Positions 5,629 to 8,882 of a stretch of 8,882 nt of DNA are shown here, piece after piece. Each line of letters begins with the position of its first letter. Within the stretch, counting starts at the first letter, position 1. Under the pieces are notes generated by a model. It made no database searches and had not been told where the DNA came from. It saw only the letters and a program-made list of their open reading frames with translations. The stretch comes from Nitrospinota bacterium. Its GTDB lineage: Bacteria > Nitrospinota > Nitrospinia > Nitrospinales > VA-1. Position numbers and translations under genes: made by a program. The stretch lies in NCBI GenBank assembly GCA_022567815.1, contig JADFGI010000103.1, forward strand, positions 1 through 8,882, in the 5' to 3' direction.

Positions 5629-6633
5629 TTGAAATCCTTGCATACAAAAAAATCATTTCTTGCGCTGGCAATGCTAATTTTGACAGTGGGTTGGTTCTTC
5701 ATTGCCCCAACGGTGATTTTTGCCCAGGGAAAGATTCAGCTGACTTATCAGGTCGAGGCCCAGGTTCCCGTTTTTGGAAATGACTTTGTCAAAGCGAGAG
5801 AATTGGCTGTGTCGCTGGCGTTCAAGTCGGCCTTGGAAAAAGCTCTGCGAAACTTTTTGGGAGATAAAAAATTTGAAGCCAATCAAAAAAACTTTAGCAA
5901 GACCCTGAAGCATGCTGACCGCTATGTGCAGAGTTACCGGTTTCTTGAAGCCGTGGATGATCCGATTGGCAAAAAGAGCGAAGTGGTTATGCAGGTAACC
6001 CTGTTCCCCAATGCCTTGGGCAAGTCCTTGAGCAACACCGGGATGGCCATAGGGTTGGCAAGCTCGAAAAAGGTCATCATATTAATTTTGGAAAAAAGTC
6101 TTACAGCGGGCGAAGCGGTATCTTTCTGGGAAACGGTGCCTATTTCCGAGGCGGCTCTGGTGCAAAACTTTACCGAAAATGGGGTGAACGTGGTTTCCCG
6201 CGACCTGGTTAAAGATACCGTGTCTGAAGAAAATGTGCTGAATGCCGTTAAGGGAAATATTAACTCTGCCGTCCAGATTGGCTTGAATGTGGGAGCGGAT
6301 ATCGTTATTTTGGGCAATGCAGTGTCCAGCCGGTTGGAGAACCAAATTGAATCGGGAGAATTCGCCATTCAAACCACTATCAGTGTGCGGGTGATTTCGG
6401 TGCTGGCATCGACCGTAATCGCGGCAAAAAGTGATTTCGCCACCGCTCGCAATGAAGACCTCCTTGCGAGCGAACTGGAAGCGTTTGGGGACGCCAGCAG
6501 GAAGCTCTCTAAATTTTTATTGAATTCGCTCAACCGGTACTGGAAGGCCCCATCCGCTTCCCAGGGTGTTCAAGACAGTCGGCCACGGCCCCTGTCACCC
6601 GTGGCGCCTCCTTTATTGATGGAAGACCTTTAG
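5629..6633 (+). CDS. Secreted protein of unknown function, FlgT/LPP20-like N-terminal pattern
   Basis: I do not recognise this protein firmly. From a TTG at 5629, with AGAGG 8 bases upstream, it has 334 residues. It opens with a textbook signal peptide: a short Lys-containing start (MKSLHTKKS), a hydrophobic core (about 10-31) and a probable cut near Ala32 in IFAQG. The longer form from TTG 5581 would put the start inside a hairpin and give an over-long N-terminal region. The mature protein begins with a beta strand, then KARELAVSLAFKSALEKAL (55-73), a pattern seen in FlgT N-terminal and LPP20-type domains. A second alpha/beta region (about 147-305) contains KKVIILIL, a long helical stretch and VGADIVILGNAVSSRLE (221-237), reminiscent of TolB-N/CsgG-like periplasmic folds. 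The tail is Pro-rich. It lies 3 bases before the AI-2E-family gene, so the two products are probably made together at the envelope. Confidence 0.75.
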   Translation: MKSLHTKKSFLALAMLILTVGWFFIAPTVIFAQGKIQLTYQVEAQVPVFGNDFVKARELAVSLAFKSALEKALRNFLGDKKFEANQKNFSKTLKHADRYVQSYRFLEAVDDPIGKKSEVVMQVTLFPNALGKSLSNTGMAIGLASSKKVIILILEKSLTAGEAVSFWETVPISEAALVQNFTENGVNVVSRDLVKDTVSEENVLNAVKGNINSAVQIGLNVGADIVILGNAVSSRLENQIESGEFAIQTTISVRVISVLASTVIAAKSDFATARNEDLLASELEAFGDASRKLSKFLLNSLNRYWKAPSASQGVQDSRPRPLSPVAPPLLMEDL

Positions 6634-6636
6634 CGA

Positions 6637-7722
6637 ATGGAACGCAAAACAAATTATCAGGCAATTTTTCTCGCGCTTGCCATCGCGGGTCTATTGACGA
6701 TTTTTTTGTATTATTCCCGCCGCGTGGTCATCCCGTTTTTCATTGCGTTTTCCCTGGCCTATCTGTTGGACCCTCTGGTTGACCGCATGGAAAAATGGAA
6801 ACTGTCACGGACTCTTTCCGTCGTTTCTCTGATGGCGGCTTTCTTTGCGTCGATGCTGGGCGCGGGCCTGCTGGTTTTCCCGATGTTGCGGTTGCAGGCG
6901 GAAAACCTGGCGAAAAACCTGCCTGGATATATCGACGTTGTGGAAAACTGGCTGCGTCCTGTTCTGGAAAAGGTCGTGGGCCTGGATCAAATGAAAATTC
7001 AAGACCTGCTGAACGAAGGCATAGCCCGATTTGGCGAGCTTCCGTTGAAGATTCTTGCCTTCGTCTCGTCTTTTCTTTGGGATTCCCTTGCCAACCTGTT
7101 CGACATGATATTGATGGCGGCCAATTTGGTGATCATTCCCGTGGTCATGTTTTATCTTCTGAGAGATTATGACAAGATCATCGAAAAAATTCTGGCTCTG
7201 ATCCCGCCAAGGCTCAAGGAAGATATCGTGGATACGGTTTCAGAGGTTGACCAGGTGCTCGCCAATTTTGTTCGCGGTCAGTTGATGGTGGCGTTTTTGA
7301 TGGGGTCTCTGTATTCGATAGGTCTTTATGCGGTCGGCACCCCCATGAGTCTTTTCATAGGATTCCTTGCCGGCTTGGCGAATCTGGTTCCCTATCTGGG
7401 GATCATCGTGGGTTTTGTTCCCGCCGCTGTTTTGACCTATTTGCAAATTCAGGAATGGGCACCCATTTTTTGGGTGATGGGCGTGTTTGGTGTGGTGCAG
7501 ATACTGGAGGGCATGGTCATCACTCCCCGAATATTGGGTGAAAATATTGGACTGCATCCTGTCGCCGTCATATTCGCGGTGTTGCTCGGAGGCGAGTTGT
7601 TCGGGCTGACGGGAATTATCATTGGGGTTCCCGCCGCCGCCGTGCTCAATGTTCTTCTGCGTCGCGGGATTCTGCGATATAAAAACTCAGCCTTTTTCAG
7701 CGACAAACCCCAAGAAGAATAG
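6637..7722 (+). CDS. AI-2E family (PerM/UPF0118) membrane transporter
   Basis: This polytopic inner-membrane protein of 361 residues is the usual length for the family. Hydrophobic segments fall at about 8-27, 29-48 and 59-82. A soluble stretch (83-140) holds the family's amphipathic part. Further segments fall at about 140-175, 215-245, 245-270, 274-293 and 306-340. Family signatures include DPLVDRMEKWKLSRTLSV (45-62), VPYLGIIVGFVPAAVL (251-266), VITPRILGENIGLHPVAV (294-311) and FGLTGIIIGVPAAAV (322-336). The founding name came from AI-2 export (TqsA) in E. coli. Other members move different solutes or act as Na+/H+ antiporters, so the substrate here is unknown. The ATG is 3 bases past the stop of the secreted-protein gene, with GGAAG 11 bases upstream, which suggests translational coupling. 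No quorum-sensing gene is nearby. Confidence 0.9.
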   Translation: MERKTNYQAIFLALAIAGLLTIFLYYSRRVVIPFFIAFSLAYLLDPLVDRMEKWKLSRTLSVVSLMAAFFASMLGAGLLVFPMLRLQAENLAKNLPGYIDVVENWLRPVLEKVVGLDQMKIQDLLNEGIARFGELPLKILAFVSSFLWDSLANLFDMILMAANLVIIPVVMFYLLRDYDKIIEKILALIPPRLKEDIVDTVSEVDQVLANFVRGQLMVAFLMGSLYSIGLYAVGTPMSLFIGFLAGLANLVPYLGIIVGFVPAAVLTYLQIQEWAPIFWVMGVFGVVQILEGMVITPRILGENIGLHPVAVIFAVLLGGELFGLTGIIIGVPAAAVLNVLLRRGILRYKNSAFFSDKPQEE

Positions 7723-7770
7723 GTAATTAATTTGCAAATAGATAACATCTTTTTACGGGCATGATTTTGC

Positions 7771-7799
7771 TTGACCGGCCTGTATTATTTTCCTATATT
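7771..7799 (+). promoter_or_regulatory. Sigma70-like promoter for the tyrosine recombinase gene
   Basis: TTGACC (7771-7776, 5 of 6) and TATATT (7794-7799, 5 of 6) are separated by an ideal 17 bases. Transcription would start near 7806, giving an untranslated leader of about 150 bases before the ATG at 7958. Confidence 0.55.
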
Positions 7800-7808
7800 T
7801 GCGCTGAA

Positions 7809-7842
7809 GATGGGATCAGCAGGATGAGTTGGCGGTCCCATC
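7809..7842 (+). other. Leader stem in the recombinase transcript
   Basis: GATGGGA (7809-7815) pairs with TCCCATC (7836-7842) across a 20-base loop, almost at the predicted 5' end of the transcript. Further on, GCCTG (7868-7872) and CAGGC (7894-7898) form a weaker pair. The rest of the 235-base gap (7723-7957) shows no open frame or recognisable RNA. No riboswitch family is recognised. Confidence 0.3.
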
Positions 7843-7957
7843 CAGGTTACTTTTCAAGTCTAAAAATGCCTGAAATTTAGTCAAACTTCTTCCCAGGCTT
7901 TTCCACATAACCGAAGAGGGTATTCTGCCCGCCTTCCTCCTTTCAGGGAGACAGATT

Positions 7958-8767
7958 ATGGACCCAGTGGTTTCACATCCCATGCCAATAAGCAATCTTC
8001 TGACCAGCGTCCGCGCCAAACTGGAATTGGAAAATTACAGCGCCCAGACAATAAAAGCCTATTTAGGCCAACTGAATATTTTTTTCCGCCACACTCATCC
8101 GAAAGAACCCAATTCCGCATCTCCAGAAGATATGCGGGAATACCTCGATCAACTGGCGGCAAGCGACTTGTCCCGTTCCACGATAGACCAGGCTGTGAAT
8201 GCTCTGAGTTTTTTCTGTAAATCTAACCACGGTCAACCCTTGGATATGCAGGGATTCCTCAGGCCTCCCAAGAAAAAGGCCGCTCCGGTTCTGTTGACCC
8301 TGGACGAGGTGAAACGCATCGCCATCTCGGCGGAAAACCCCAAACACCGGCTCATGATTGAACTTGGTTACACGGCGGGACTGCGTGTTTCCGAGGTGGT
8401 CCATGTGCGCGTCAAACATCTGAACCTTACGGACCTCAAATTATTTGTTCCCGCCCAGGATGGCAAGGGCGAAGGACGCACCACGATTTTTTCAGGGAGC
8501 CTCAGGGACGCTTTGGCGCGGCAGGTGGGGATCAAAAGCCCGGAGAGTCTTCTTTTCCCCAGTGAGCGCGGCGGCCCGTTGACGACCCGCGCCGTGGCAA
8601 AATTTTTCAAGTCCGCATTGGCGATTTCCGGAGTGAAAAAACTGGCTACGCCGCATTCCCTGCGGCATTCCTTTGGGGCATTCATGATGAAAGCCGGAAC
8701 CGATCCCCGCGTCGTGCAAAACCTGCTGGGCCTTCGCCGAATGAAACCGGTAAAGCTGATAGGTTAA
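7958..8767 (+). CDS. XerC/D-like tyrosine recombinase with degenerate C-terminus, probably inactive
   Basis: The protein has 269 residues, shorter than typical XerC/D (near 300). Residues 10-100 form a SAM-like core-binding domain (YSAQTIKAYLGQLNIFF, then a helix rich in AVNALSFFCK). Residues 113-269 form the catalytic domain. Four of the six catalytic positions are present: Arg143 (LGYTAGLRVSEV), Lys170 (DGKGEGR), His233 and Arg236 (PHSLRHSFG). Aligned on LLG, the next catalytic His (LLGH in XerC/D) is Leu259, and the expected nucleophile Tyr falls at Ile268. The protein stops one residue later, and no nearby frame restores a Tyr. The rest therefore looks intact while strand exchange should be lost, through truncation, decay or repair next to the adjoining repeats. 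The ATG at 7958 has AGGGAG 7 bases upstream. It could be a relic or a DNA-binding remnant. The locus has its own promoter, with no attachment site or cargo seen. Confidence 0.85.
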   Translation: MDPVVSHPMPISNLLTSVRAKLELENYSAQTIKAYLGQLNIFFRHTHPKEPNSASPEDMREYLDQLAASDLSRSTIDQAVNALSFFCKSNHGQPLDMQGFLRPPKKKAAPVLLTLDEVKRIAISAENPKHRLMIELGYTAGLRVSEVVHVRVKHLNLTDLKLFVPAQDGKGEGRTTIFSGSLRDALARQVGIKSPESLLFPSERGGPLTTRAVAKFFKSALAISGVKKLATPHSLRHSFGAFMMKAGTDPRVVQNLLGLRRMKPVKLIG

Positions 8768-8882
8768 AATCTCCTTTGTGCAGAGACCTTTGGATAACAC
8801 GGAAAAGACTTTAATCCCTCCTCACCTCAATCCTCTCCTCCATTGGAGGAGAGGAGGAAACCCCTTCTCCCCTCTGGGGAGA
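8768..8882. repeat. REP-like palindromic repeat cluster at the window edge
   Basis: After a stretch with no recognisable gene (8768-8830), TCCTCTCCTCC (8831-8841) pairs perfectly over 11 bp with GGAGGAGAGGA (8845-8855) around ATT. A second palindrome, TCTCCCC (8866-8872) and GGGGAGA (8876-8882) around TCT, runs off the window edge. The preceding CTCACCTCAA context and the CTCTCC/GGAGAG arms look like the dispersed intergenic palindromes seen in many Gram-negative genomes. The element begins about 60 bases after the recombinase stop and continues beyond the window. Confidence 0.65.

Noticed and set aside
7732..7756. Possible terminator after the AI-2E-family gene (AGAT-AAC-ATCT then T residues)
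   Set aside because: The stem is only four A/T-rich pairs plus a mismatch, too weak to support.

Overview
The window looks like an ordinary chromosomal segment of a Gram-negative bacterium of moderate GC content. The genes read as housekeeping plus envelope functions, and there are no phage structural genes, tRNAs, rRNAs or CRISPR arrays. Several starts look like TTG. A membrane-anchored protein joining TPR repeats to a copper-site cupredoxin domain is the kind of protein I associate with Nitrospinota (Nitrospina-like nitrite oxidisers) and other chemolithotrophs. That assignment is an inference from family knowledge and needs a database search.

Layout. Bases 1-126 may hold the 3' end of a plus-strand gene that enters from outside and converges on the next gene. 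On the minus strand, a small FmdB-type zinc-ribbon gene (2427-2176) is followed by the TPR/cupredoxin gene (2079-127). A strong sigma70-like promoter with an inverted repeat in its spacer lies upstream of the zinc-ribbon gene. Divergent from them, a double-length dCTP deaminase (2589-3767) is followed by three tandem short hairpins with TAC loops (3768-3841). Next come scpB (3955-4689) and rluB (4714-5445), 24 bases apart and closed by a probable intrinsic terminator (5460-5493). A second unit holds a secreted protein of unknown function (start reassigned to 5629, ends 6633) and, 3 bases later, an AI-2E/PerM-family membrane protein (6637-7722). A good sigma70-like promoter (7771-7799) precedes a XerC/D-like tyrosine recombinase (7958-8767). 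Its C-terminus lacks the final catalytic His and the nucleophilic Tyr. The window ends in palindromic REP-like repeats (8831-8882).

Functional themes are chromosome segregation (ScpB), ribosome maturation (RluB), pyrimidine nucleotide supply (dCTP deaminase) and envelope or redox functions (TPR/cupredoxin, secreted protein, AI-2E-type transporter). I see no convincing undescribed defence or mobile system. The points most worth a second look are the covarying hairpin array, the recombinase that has lost its nucleophile beside repeats, the TPR-cupredoxin fusion, and the secreted-protein/transporter pair.
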